From: Setophaga petechia
Taxonomy: Eukaryota; Chordata; Aves; Passeriformes; Parulidae
Direction of reading: 5' to 3'
Length of the DNA stretch: 64,000 nucleotides
Assembly: GCA_024362935.1 (NCBI GenBank)
Contig: JANCRA010000012.1
Location: 8,246,001-8,310,000, forward strand
Shown piece after piece: positions 1 through 32,300 of this stretch. Positions within the stretch are counted from its first letter, which is position 1; every line of letters begins with the position of its first letter. Under the pieces are notes generated by a model. It worked only from the letters and a program-made list of their open reading frames with translations, was not told the origin of the DNA and ran no database searches. The position numbers and the translations under genes are program-made.

Positions 1-891
1 AAAAAACCCAAATGTCAATACTAGGTCACATTCTGATGTTCTTGCTTACACTCAGTATTAGCCTGTTTTACAGATTTCATTAAGTACCCAGGGACTAAGG
101 TTTTCCTTCATTTATGTCATGATCTGCCTCTTGACAAAGATTATGTAACCTAGCCAAAATAATCTCTGTCCCTTATTTAAGGGACAATGATTAATAGAGT
201 GCAAGACTTGCTACAATGGGATTAATACAGATCTAATGAACCCATATCCAAGGGTCTTTAGAAACTTTTCCTATTTGAAGTATTACTGTAGTTCAGTGCT
301 GTTTGCTGTTCATGTGACAGTTTCACCTGTCACCTCTTTCAGTGACCTAACTACCTGCAGCAATTTAAGGAATTGCTTGAAAAAAATGATCATGGTACAT
401 TTTTCAAGGCTTGTCAGCACATATTCTCACACAAATGTTCTTGAATTCAAAGTCTTGGCCAGCTAGAACTCCAGCCCTTTCACTAGGCTTTGTAGAAATA
501 TTGAACAAAAGGCTTGCCATCCAAAGATTTTGGTCTCTTCCACTCTCCTGGGCAGGCCACAGAGCAGCTTTTCATCCTGTACACACTGATAAAAGTGTAG
601 TGCAACTTCTGCCTGACTAGTCCCAAAACTGAGTACATCTTTCACAATAGTCTTCTGATTTTCTTTTTTATTAATATATATCATAGCAGAAAGTGCTTGC
701 AGAATCAAAGTCCAGAATACGTCTGGGATAATGCTAGCTAAAATTTGGAGTTATAGAGATCTGTATCATTCAGACAAACAATCAGGGTTTTCTTCAAGTG
801 CAAAGATTGGTTTCATAGCAGAAAATGCTGGTATGGACAGTACTGGTGGATATTGCTGTGCTCTCACAGGCAGGACGGTACCAGCAGTCCT
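1..891 (-). other. SLC26A4 3' UTR and downstream flank
   Basis: Non-coding sequence after the pendrin stop. It contains the candidate AATAAA at 667-672; beyond that I see no exon, repeat or conserved coding frame up to the left edge. The neighbouring gene expected from synteny (CBLL1) is not visible here. Confidence 0.6.
667..672 (-). promoter_or_regulatory. Candidate polyadenylation signal of SLC26A4
   Basis: AATAAA on the minus strand about 220 nt after the pendrin stop. It is the first canonical hexamer I noticed downstream of the stop; usage is inferred only, and longer 3' UTRs reaching the window edge are possible. Confidence 0.45.
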
Positions 892-22042
<21,151 letters not shown>

Positions 22043-22192
22043 GGCCCCGCCTGAGCCGGCGAGCGCGGCCCCCCCTGCCGGCCCCGCTGCCGCGCCCGCG
22101 GCCCCGCAGCGCTGTCCGCGTCCTGAACCGCGGCTCTGCCTGCGCCCGCTCCCCGGCCTGGGGCAGGGCGAGCTGGCCCCGCCGCAGCCGCG

Positions 22193-22198
22193 TTTATA
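22193..22198 (-). promoter_or_regulatory. TATA-like box upstream of SLC26A4
   Basis: TATAAA on the minus strand within cgTATAAAcg, about 150 nt upstream of the ATG. An AT-rich motif inside this GC-rich island stands out. If used, transcription would start near 22,165, and a short leader could be spliced at about 22,050. Inference only. Confidence 0.45.
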
Positions 22199-22221
22199 CG
22201 GCCGCCCACGGCCCGACGCTT

Positions 22222-22228
22222 TATTTAC
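22222..22228 (-). promoter_or_regulatory. Forkhead-like site (GTAAATA), possible FOXI1 target
   Basis: GTAAATA on the minus strand fits the forkhead consensus RYAAAYA and lies 24 nt upstream of the TATA-like box. FOXI1 is an established activator of SLC26A4 in mammalian inner ear. Binding here is inferred from motif and position. Confidence 0.35.
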
Positions 22229-23750
22229 GGGGAAACAGAGAGACCCGGCTCCGGGCCGGCCCGGGCGACGCCTCCGTGCGCCCTCCCCCCGGTGCCCCCT
22301 GGTCAGCCCCGCTCCGGCCGGCGCTCCCGAGCGACCGCCCCGACAGCGCCCGTGCCCTCGGGCGGGGGCTGCACTTCAAAGGCGGCGGCCCGCGGGAAGG
22401 GCTCCGGGGGTGCGGAGCGGGGCTGGCCGCACGCACACGAAGCCGCCGGCAGGTGATGATGGCTTCTGCCCCTCAGCAGCTGCCCCCCCAGACCCACCTG
22501 CCCGCCGGCGGCCGCCGAAGTGCTCGCTGTTAAGGCGAGCCTGAGGGAGTGAGATAGGACCGACCGCTCTCGCACACTGCTAGGCCCGCACGGAAGCCTC
22601 CTTGGAGTTCCCAAAGCCTTGCTGCGTCCCATGACCCTAGTTCTGGGAGTAATCTCCATGCATAGATATAAATGCCTAATAAACAGCACCTGCTCTCCAA
22701 ACCACCCTGAGCTCACGCAGCATCCTCGGTGGGAAGAGGTGGCTCAGGCCCCACAGGCTCTTTGTGTCACACCTGAAAGGAGAGAAGCTGGCCCTGGGCT
22801 GCAGCTTCTGGTTTGCTGGAGGAGGCTCGCAGGGAATGAGCTCCTTGGTGGCCCTGCTGTAATTCAGGATTACAGATAGGACTGGCTAAAAAAGTCAGTC
22901 CTGCATGCTGAATACTGCTGGCTACATTTCAGCTCTTCTACCTTATGTATGGAAAACAACCTAGCACAGATCTTGCAGGAGTGAAACAAAGCACGTGTTC
23001 TCCTCACCTAGGAGATTCCCTGAAGTAAGAATCAGTGCCAGCGTTTCAACCAACACCAAAGAGGTGCTCAGGGCACACGCTGAGGGTACAGCATCAAGCA
23101 AAGTATTTGTTCAATGAACTACTAGGCATGGAGTTGGTTTCAAAGCAATTAAGTACAGTCCTAACTTCATTTTAGTAAGTGTTCCATTTACTAAGTGTTC
23201 CGTTAGTAAAATGGAAGGAAGTTATTTGCTGAAGTATTTTTGTAGGGCTAACACAATTCAGGCTTCCTAATTCTGCAACTGGCTTCCCCTCTGCTGCAGT
23301 GTAAGGAAATCTGGGTAAACTGCTGAACTGTTTTGATCTGAGCAATGTCGTATCCAGCACTGAAGCAGCCAGCCTCCCAAAACAAGTCCCTGTGTTTTGC
23401 AGAAATGTGTAAGCATGGCACTCGAGTCAGTAAAAGCTGTCTTGTTTCAGAGGAGCAAGGAAAGTGGTCTGAGGTAAATGTTACTTAATCCAGGATAGGA
23501 AAGCTTTCAGATTTTCTCATTAGCAGATAACAGTATGGGGAAATAGATGTCATATTGGAAAAGGCATATTAGACATATTCTAAAGCACATACTGAAAACT
23601 GAGCTAGCATCAAACCTGAGTAATATATTAGGTTAGAATCCACTCCAGATAAAAATGGAGTACCAAGAAAAGCAGTTTTGAAAATTAACTTAAAAAAGCT
23701 GTTGTGGTAACATTATCTTAGTTCTGCAATGAATACAAGTTAGTATGAAC

Positions 23751-23802
23751 TAGTTAACAAATACTTAGTCCTAAATTAGTTAATAAATACTTAGCTCTAA
23801 AA
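23751..23802. repeat. Degenerate tandem repeat, about 26 bp twice
   Basis: Two units beginning TAGTTAA(C/T)AAATACTTAG lie head to tail with a few differences. Confidence 0.85.
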
Positions 23803-24559
23803 TCAATACAATTAATACAATACAAAGACAATGAAATTACTCCAGCAGGTATAATGGCTTCTAGGCTAATCACAGAAGCAAAGAGCAACAGCAAGATCAT
23901 TTGCAGGAACCCAATGTAGATGCCCTACACTTACCACATAAACTCAAGTTTTCAGGACTGGCTGTGTATTACGTATTATTTTCTCCTAGAACATCCACAA
24001 AACTACATGTATCTTATTACTTATGTAACTAGGACTTTAGAGGAGAAGTGCTTGATATCAACAGGAAAAGACATACTATGGAACAAGTAATTAACACAGG
24101 AAGGGTACAATCAGAAGAATCTGAATTGACTGTAACTCACACTCCTTGCAAATTTCTTTCCTGCAGCACATCTGTCTGAACAGTACTCCAAGCTTCAGCA
24201 CCTCAGGTGATGAGATGTGGTAGGAGCACCTGCAGGTGTTGTATAGATGAGAACTTTGTAGGACCATGAATCTTTGCAGGGCAGAAGTATGCAAGTTCGA
24301 GGACAAAAGGTTTCAAGAAAAAAAATAAATCTCTATCTGTGTAACAAATGCATTTACCAGAATTTGAAAAAAAATTATTTGAGGAAGAAGCTAGACTGTA
24401 AACCCTAGCTCAGAATGGATCCCATACACAGAGACACATCTGTGTCAAATCAGCTGCAACGTGTTTCTGACCTGTGATGTTGCTGACCCCACTCAGGATG
24501 CATCTCCTTTCCTTTTACCTTTCAAGCCAGAAGGCAGGCTCTTAGTTTTTCATTTTTCA

Positions 24560-24675
24560 ACTTCTGCTTTTTTATTTGGTTGGTTGTTCTGTTTGTTTGT
24601 TTTGGTTGGGTTGTGGTTTTTGTAGGTTTTTTTTTTGGTGGAGGGTCTTCTGTTATTTTTTGGGGGGAAGGGTGT
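24560..24675. repeat. T/G-rich low-complexity tract
   Basis: Runs of TTTG, TTGG and poly-T ending in a G run on the plus strand; equivalent to a CAAA-rich simple repeat on the other strand. Confidence 0.8.
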
Positions 24676-25298
24676 TCAGGTGGTTTTCAGCTTGAAATCT
24701 GCATCAGTCTTCTGAATCCTTTTGTTTACCTTATTATTTGTTATTATTTTCTAATTAGCCCATGTTCACTTTGTACTTGGTATGAAACAAACAACCTAGG
24801 ACAGATACACAGCCTGTTTCCAAGACCTCTACTTCACTGTATGCTCTGTTTCCTTAGACCTCTAATGCCCACGTCATGTCTGGAGAAGAATCAAAGCCTA
24901 AGATTTTGTCCTCACTGGCCAAGAATAACAGTTCACCTCTTCCTTCCTCTCACATTGTCCATTCCATACCCTGTTAAACTCACAAAGAAAGGAGTAGTTT
25001 AGCACCTTCTTCTTCCATAGTCACAGGAACAGGGATTTAAACCTCATGCTTAGTAAGATGTAGCATATAGTCTCACCACTGAGGTGAGAAGTTATTACAC
25101 TATCTGCAAAACTCATTTATCACCAACGCTATTGCCTCTTCTGGCTGTGTTTTCAAAAACAAGAACAAATCAAATCAGCCTACACAGACAGTCTGACCTC
25201 AAGCAGCAGGATAAAGGGTTAAAGCAAGAGCTATTTATGTCAAGGGTCTTGCAGACATGCTTTTATGACAGCAGTAATTGGTGTCCAATTTCCAGATG

Positions 25299-25318
25299 AA
25301 ATTTCAAATTTGAAATTT
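25299..25318. repeat. 20-bp perfect AT-rich palindrome
   Basis: AAATTTCAAATTTGAAATTT equals its own reverse complement and is followed by a further partial copy, CAAATTTC. Cruciform-capable; no functional context seen. Confidence 0.9.
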
Positions 25319-28300
25319 TTCAAATTTCATTTGAATGATCCTTCCCATATTCATGTTCCCTGGTAGTTGGTTTGGGCATCTCCTTCCTTCCAACAGACAC
25401 ACTAAAACTAATATCCAACTCCTACTAGCCACTAAACATAGTGGGGAGGTTCCCACTCACTAAACCCTGGTGCACCCAAGTATGTTTGAGAAGCCAAACA
25501 TCCCAGATGTGCTTCATGCAGACCAAGACCACCTCCAGGGAATCTTTTAGCATGTATAGTCCTGGGCTGTGTAGCCTTCTTCCCTCTCTGCTCAGTTCTC
25601 CCAAAGCTAGAGACAGAAGAGCAAAATCTTTTCAGGGCACTTGCCCTTGCAGGCGGTACAAACGCTTCCTTTGGACCACAGCTACATTTCAGAGTGGACA
25701 CAAAACTAGAGGGAGTCTTGTTTTCCTCACAAACACACCTTGCAACGTTTGTCCCTATTTGTACATTACCTTATAAACAAAGCACAAGTGTTACATTTTA
25801 TAACAGAAAATAAAACATTCCATATTATTCCTGTACTGAAGATGCTCAGTTCTAGAACTAGATTTTCAGACATTCCACAATTAATGCACACAGCAATACA
25901 CAGCACAGAGTACTGAAGGACAGGAATGACATAACTGAGAGCTGATTTTCCAACTTATCTGTAAAATGACTTGTATTAGGTTGAAGTAGGTATAATTTAG
26001 ATTATAGCTGAAAGGGGGATAAGCACTGTCCAAAGGCATGGCAAAAAGAGGGCTTCTGTCCCAAAGAGTAAATTCAGAATTTCAAGGAACACTTGAGAAC
26101 TGAGGCAGCCATGTAGTACTTTTACAGTAACTTCACATTTGGAAAAACAAATGTTATTTCAATGCTGAGAGAAAAGCTGAGCTTTCACCCTTTACAAGAA
26201 GCTAGGAAAGCACAGTGTCTTTTCAATGAGGCTATGTAGCCAGGGACTACTGTGGCAGCAAACACACAGGGAGTGCTAATGCAAGGCTACATTTTCAGAA
26301 AAGACTCTGCACAATTCATGTTATCAAGGAAGATGTATTGTTGCATGTTTGTTGCAAAAATAAAAACAGGGAAAAACATCCTGCCTAGCTACAGGTGCTT
26401 TCATTTAAGGTGACACCAAAGCATGCAGCCAGGTCTATTAATATTCAGGTCAGCTCTCATGCACCCACCATGACCTCACTGCTCTCTTGACTCAGCAGAA
26501 AAAGGGGCTTATGAAAAAAATATGTAAACACTCCTCAAGTTTTTTTGAAAACTACTGTCATTTAACCCTGTGCAAATATTTTTAGAACAATCTCTCCCAT
26601 GTTTCCTCACCAAAGTACGGAAAATGGGAAAATGCACATTTGTACTTTTGTAAAGAGGGAAAAAAGGCAGTGAAACAACTAGGCAATTACTTTGACATTA
26701 TTTAGAGTATAAAGAGCCCCAATTCTTCCTTTTGGAGACATACTCAGAATAAATTAACTGTCCAGCATCAGTACGAAAGTTATTTTGATTCCACCAGTAT
26801 TAGCAGAGATTTAACTTTTTTCCACTTCTTTCCCACAACACAGGCACATGTGACCAAAATGTGATCCAACAGCCTGAAAGATCAAGAGATAAAAGCAAGA
26901 AATTTTGATTCATTCTTTCCCTGTATATCTACCATAACTTAAAACAATACCAGTGAGTGAACCTAAAGTTGATCAACCCAGACTCACACAAGCCCTGAAA
27001 GCACACCATGCAAAACAATGCAAATGCAAAGTATTCACAAGGATTTGCCATCTACTAGAATTTCCAGATACGCTATTTAGAAGACTTACAATTTTACAAA
27101 ACCCACGTTCTTTCCAAGAATAGAGTTCTACATAGCAGATTCTAAAAAATTATTTTTATCTGAATAACAGAAGATTATTTTTCTGTGAACAAGTCTGGGA
27201 CTCCAAAGAGCTGGAATTGTGATAATGCAACTCAGTCCAATGCTGTGACCATCCACAGCAGACAAGTACAACAATGATAATGATCATGCTCTGTGACAGG
27301 GAAACCTGACAAAGGATCCAAGTAATGGACATGACAGACGAAGTGAATGGAGACAAAATACAGCCTGTGTGTTTAAGAATCCCCAAGGCAGGGAACATTT
27401 CCCTGTGGCCCCATATCAAGGTTTTCTGTGTAATCTATTACAGCATGGATCTATTGTGTGTTGAATGCACGTTGCATGTCTGAAAATACCCAGCCTCATT
27501 CCAGCTCCAAGGAAACAGTGCATACCACCTGTATTCCTTCACACTTCCGTCATGCTCTACAGCAAGAACCTGTGTAAACCATTCAGAGTTCCTTCTCAAG
27601 GAGAAATATCTTTATCACTGCATCACAGTCATCTGTTTTTTATTCCATATTACTTTTTAAGAGAAATTTTTAAGGATGAAAAGGACAGTGCACAACATCA
27701 TTCGTAATAAGCATCTAATTTTCTACCCCATTATCTACTTATGCTAGCAGAAGAGTTTGAAATTTGAGTAGATAACAGTAAATAAAAAGCAAGAGTTATT
27801 TGCTTTTGTTCAGTATCTTGGAGAAACATAGGCGAGTTTTTTTGTTCTCTTATTAAAACCAGCACTTCTTGTTATACCTCCAAAGCTTCCAACCACAGCC
27901 TTTGGATCTGACTGGAGATAACATTCCACCACAATTTTAAATATTTCAGAAAGGGGTGGAGAAAAAAGAAACAAAGATGCATTCAACTACATCTTCAAAA
28001 CACGTGTATGCAGGTATGAAAAGTCTGTAACTTTTCCTGGAAGTTTTTATATGAATAAAAAAAAGAAAATCTTGAGTGTCACAGAATCTCTGAAAACACA
28101 TTCTGTACTACTTCAGCAAGGATAAAGTATTTTTAAAAAACATATGCCTTCTTATTTAATATGGTATGCTATTATGCCTTATACTACTTGATAAGCTGTG
28201 TTTAAATTCTAAACTAAACAAATTTTATTTCCAGAGTAAGCAAAACCACCACTATGACGATTGCATTTTCAAGAAGAGTTAAACATCACCAACTTAGAAG

Positions 28301-29122
28301 TATATTTTGTTCCTGGTGCATATAAGTATTAACTATGATGAGACAGCACACAGAGAGATTTACAAGAAAAAATCCAGAAACCATGAACTTAAACAATCCC
28401 TTTAATATAACAAACATATCAAACTTTCAAATATAAACTGGAACCAACTAACAAACAAGCTCAAAACAACTTTCTGAATACCAAAAAGGTCTTATGCAAA
28501 ACAGTGCACATTTATTTGAGGTATCGTATCCATGAAAACAAAACAAAACAAACCAAACTATCTACATTTAAAAAGATTTTTACTTAGCGAGGCTAAAGAA
28601 GTTAGGTGGTACATAAGGAGTAAACCAATGTAAACAGTGTAAAAATAAAGACTTCTAATACCAGCCAACCCAAAAATGAAATATCCCAATATATTAAAGA
28701 AAAATAAACCAGAGGCATGCAAAATATTGTTTGTTAAAATACACTCAAATCCATGCGGCTAAAGTGAAAGTCACAAGCTAGTGAGGTGGATTTGCAAAGG
28801 CAATGTTTCTTTCTTTATTTTCCTTAGACTGATTGTCATTCAGTTTTCTACTGAGAAATAAGTTTTCAGCCTTCTTCAACCCACTGGGAACTGAATTTCT
28901 AAGATCCCAAGCAGGTGCTGCAAGGAGGTTTAAGTAATCGTTTTTATGGTCTAGTGTGATATAAAACCCCATTCAAATGCTACAAGCAATGGTAATCTGT
29001 TACCATTATGGAGGAAAAAGCTTGGTAAACAGGTTGCTCCAGGTGGAGTTGAAAGATTTTTGAGTTTCTCCTCACGAGAGCAGTGACAAACTCCATGGTA
29101 AATCTGGTAAGCCACTTAACTT

Positions 29123-29128
29123 TTTATT
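29123..29128 (-). promoter_or_regulatory. Candidate polyadenylation signal of BCAP29
   Basis: AATAAA on the minus strand about 175 nt after the BCAP29 stop. Further hexamers occur downstream, for instance near 28,510, so the true 3' end cannot be fixed from sequence alone. Confidence 0.45.
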
Positions 29129-29301
29129 TGCAACACAGAACATTTTGGCAACCGATATATTAGAGGAATCTCAATAGTGACTGCAATGCATGTGCTTTTC
29201 AGAAAAATCAAGTTTTGTTTCAGGTATGCATCAGGAACATCAACAGCACAAGCCTTTTCTCATTCAAGCAACTGTAGCGATGCCATCCGTCTCAGATGTG
29301 C

Positions 29302-29340
29302 TTACAGGTCTTTCTTATCTTCTGCTTTATTTAAACGTTG
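29302..29340 (-). CDS. BCAP29: BCAP29 coding exon 7 (terminal, KKDL tail)
   Basis: Encodes QRLNKAEDKKDL and a TAA stop in 39 nt, too short for an ORF listing. It splices in frame after ...EQLQ, and its length and KKxx ending match the human last coding exon. Acceptor tcttttcag. The exon also contains the hexamer AATAAA. Confidence 0.9.
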   Translation of the reverse strand, partial: QRLNKAEDKKDL

Positions 29341-32300
29341 CTGAAAAGAGACAGATGAAAAATAATTTCAGTTTGGCAAGATCAGAAACCACTGAGTCCA
29401 GATGCCAAATTTTGCCTCTTGGCAGTCACACCTGATTTGTTCATCAAACACTTTTCTAAGCTGTTCCCACCAACACTACCCTGCAGAACCCCTGAGCTTC
29501 TGCAGCCAGCAGCCAAGGTTGTGCAGCCTAGTTCTGCTCCCTTTGGTTTTACAGCTGAGCTGTGCAGCGAACTCAGCACAAAACATTTTCTGCTATCAAC
29601 TCATTTATCCCTGGGAGCTGCATCTACTGTGTGCTCAGAACCTTCTGTTCCTTCTACTCAGAGGTAAACAGAGATGGCAAGGATGTGTGTTTTAGACCAC
29701 AAGTCTGCTAGAAATGCAGCAGGACTACTATGGCTCATTACACAGGGAAGCACAACAAGGACAGGCCATGCATGGTGGTCTTGAATTGAACACAGAGATC
29801 AGTTGAGCAATCTGTAGAAGTACAGGGTGAGGCTGGGAATGAGTAAACGGTTTCACAGAATACAGGAAAAAAATATTATAACCAGGTCAAAATGGCCTTT
29901 TTTTAAATCAATACAGGGCTGAACAACTCTTCTTGAAAAGCAGGTCACCATAATTTTAATAATAATTTCTTTTCTCCCATGACCGCTACTTGTAAATAGG
30001 TTAACTTTAATTTTTACTGAATTTTGCTCAAGACAGATGTTAGGTACGGAGCATATGAACACCTCTCAGAAAACTTTAAAATACAAACTCCCAGTTCTAT
30101 TTACTGGTACTTACTGCGTATCTTATGGGTATTATAGCCACGTATATAAGAAATTCAACCAAACAGCTAATTGAACTTTTACTTAATATGGTTTGGTTTT
30201 TAAAAATTATTTTGTACTTCAGTTTGAATTTTATAGTAGCCTGTTTTTAACCTAGGCTGTTTGTTGGGTTTTTTATCCTTGTGTATCAACAGTATTGCAA
30301 CATTTATAATCCAGGATTGCAAAAGCATGTTTTAAGAGCAAACAAAATAAAATTACTTTAATAAATCATGTATGTACTCCCCCCCGCCACCCACACCCCT
30401 CCTATACTTTTCTTACAGTATTTCAGTGATCATCACATGCAAAACCACCTGAATCTTATTTTCCAAACAACAGTAAAATTGAAGCTAATGATAACCTGAG
30501 CTTTGTCAACCCAAGTGCAAAAAATAAAATGCTACTAACTCTGCAAAACAAAATTCTACTATTTTGAAGTAGTTTAAGGAATGCTGCCTGTTGTAACTTT
30601 ATGCTATCCCAAAAATTTTGGTAAATTCTCTCAAAACAAACAGAATTTTGCTGATACAATTTCAAAACATACTCCTTGTATGGTGATCCAGAGCCACCTA
30701 CCTGAAGCTGTTCAAATTCTTTCATCAGATGGTCATATTCTCTTCTAAGGCCTTCAGACTGCTTTTTAACTGCAGCCCCTTCAGTTTTTGCCTTATGGAG
30801 AGCTGCAAAATACCAGAATTGGTGTTATAATTATTACTTGTATTTCTGCAGTCCCTCAGAGCCCTAGATGTGCATCAGGGCTCCACTGCAGTAAACAGTC
30901 CTTCCTCTAAAATAGCTTGGAATTTAAAGTACAGCATCATAGATAAGACACAGGAACCTGGGAAGTTGAGGACAGGGAGCAGAAAGAGAATGGCCAATGT
31001 TCAGAAAGATCAGCACAAGGAACAGGAAGGGCCTGTAAAAAAGGTAGGGGTGAGACCAATAAACTCCTGAAACAGTTAGTGATGACTGCAGTGTTTTGTC
31101 ACATTGCAGGAGACAGTTCTAGAAAAACAAAACCCAGCAACTCCAAGATCAAAACTGTCAGACCTCTTAAGGAGAGAGGGGAACTCAAACACTGGGCAAG
31201 ATTTTCACACAGCACCTGAGACCATCTATAAAACACAGTAAGGAGGAAGATGATACATGGCTATAGGAGCACAGACCTCACCTTTCCACCCTATTCTGAA
31301 TTTTACCATGCATGAATTAATTGATTAGCAGCATCAGTTTACAGATGAAAAGGCAGAAATGGTGGTGGGTGGATAAACAACTCTCAACAGGTTTTTAACA
31401 TGAGAAGAAACTAATTATTACTCCACTCCATCTCAACACAAACTGACAGCACCTCTATGCTGCAGTACCAAACAGCCTAGGACTCCACTGGGGCTATTTT
31501 ACAATGCAGGATAAAACAGTCCAAAGTGCCATAAAGCCATTAGTTCTAAGCTGTTATGTAAGGTCATTTAGATATTTTCATATTCCTCTGCTATAGGTAT
31601 CTCAGGGATTTTTGTATTTCTCTGATTTAGCACCATAGGCATAGTCTAAATCTTGATCTGCTCATGTGAAAACAAAGAAATGTTGCTAATGACCTAGTAG
31701 GGACACCTCACATGGCCACTTAAAAACCCCAAACAGCCAAATAAAAATTTTATTGCAACTAAAAGAAGAACATTAGCAAATTTCCTTGTTCCCAAAGTTT
31801 GAATCTACCCTTTGACTGTGAACTCCCTGAGAGAGATTTCTTTCCCAGAGACCTCCACTGCACTCAAGAATTGCAGCACCTCTAAAAGCCTGTTCTGAAA
31901 CGATGGGGAGCTAGATGTGGTTTTTGTTAAGCACTGCCTTACAAGCAGTCTGGTATGAAGCAGATTTCTCTTTGGGTGCTAGTTCCTGAAACATCAGGAA
32001 ATGAGATTTGACCACGCTTCTACATGCAAGGAGAACTCCTTCACCCAGAATTTCACTTATTTTTAAATAATTAATTTGAATGTACAGATGAAAATAATTC
32101 TCATTTCAGAACTCTGCAAGTGGTTTTCCTGTAACAGGACTTGAACCTACCTTGAAATTCTGATTCACTAGAGTCAGTAACATTTTGGTCTATTGATTCC
32201 CACATGATTAAAACCTCATAATTTCTCTTTAATTTCTCCTTTCTTTCATTTCCATACTCTTACACAGTTTTCCTTCATCCTTTAAGTCATTCTTGATAGC

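Larger units (their letters stand above)
22561..29122. other. Intergenic gap between SLC26A4 promoter and BCAP29 3' end
   Basis: No gene found. It contains a degenerate 26-27 bp tandem repeat at 23751-23802, a T/G-rich low-complexity tract at 24560-24675 and a 20-bp AT palindrome at 25299-25318. The plus-strand open frame at 24580-25002 starts inside the T/G-rich tract and looks like chance. Confidence 0.6.

Noticed and set aside
24580..25002. 140-codon plus-strand open frame
   Set aside because: Starts inside a T/G-rich low-complexity tract that yields a run of Val, Phe and Gly; no family match or splice context.
28778..28972. 64-codon minus-strand frame ending ...NPPH as an alternative BCAP29 last exon
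   Set aside because: It lies beyond the KKDL exon, lacks a di-lysine tail and has no family similarity; most likely 3' flank.
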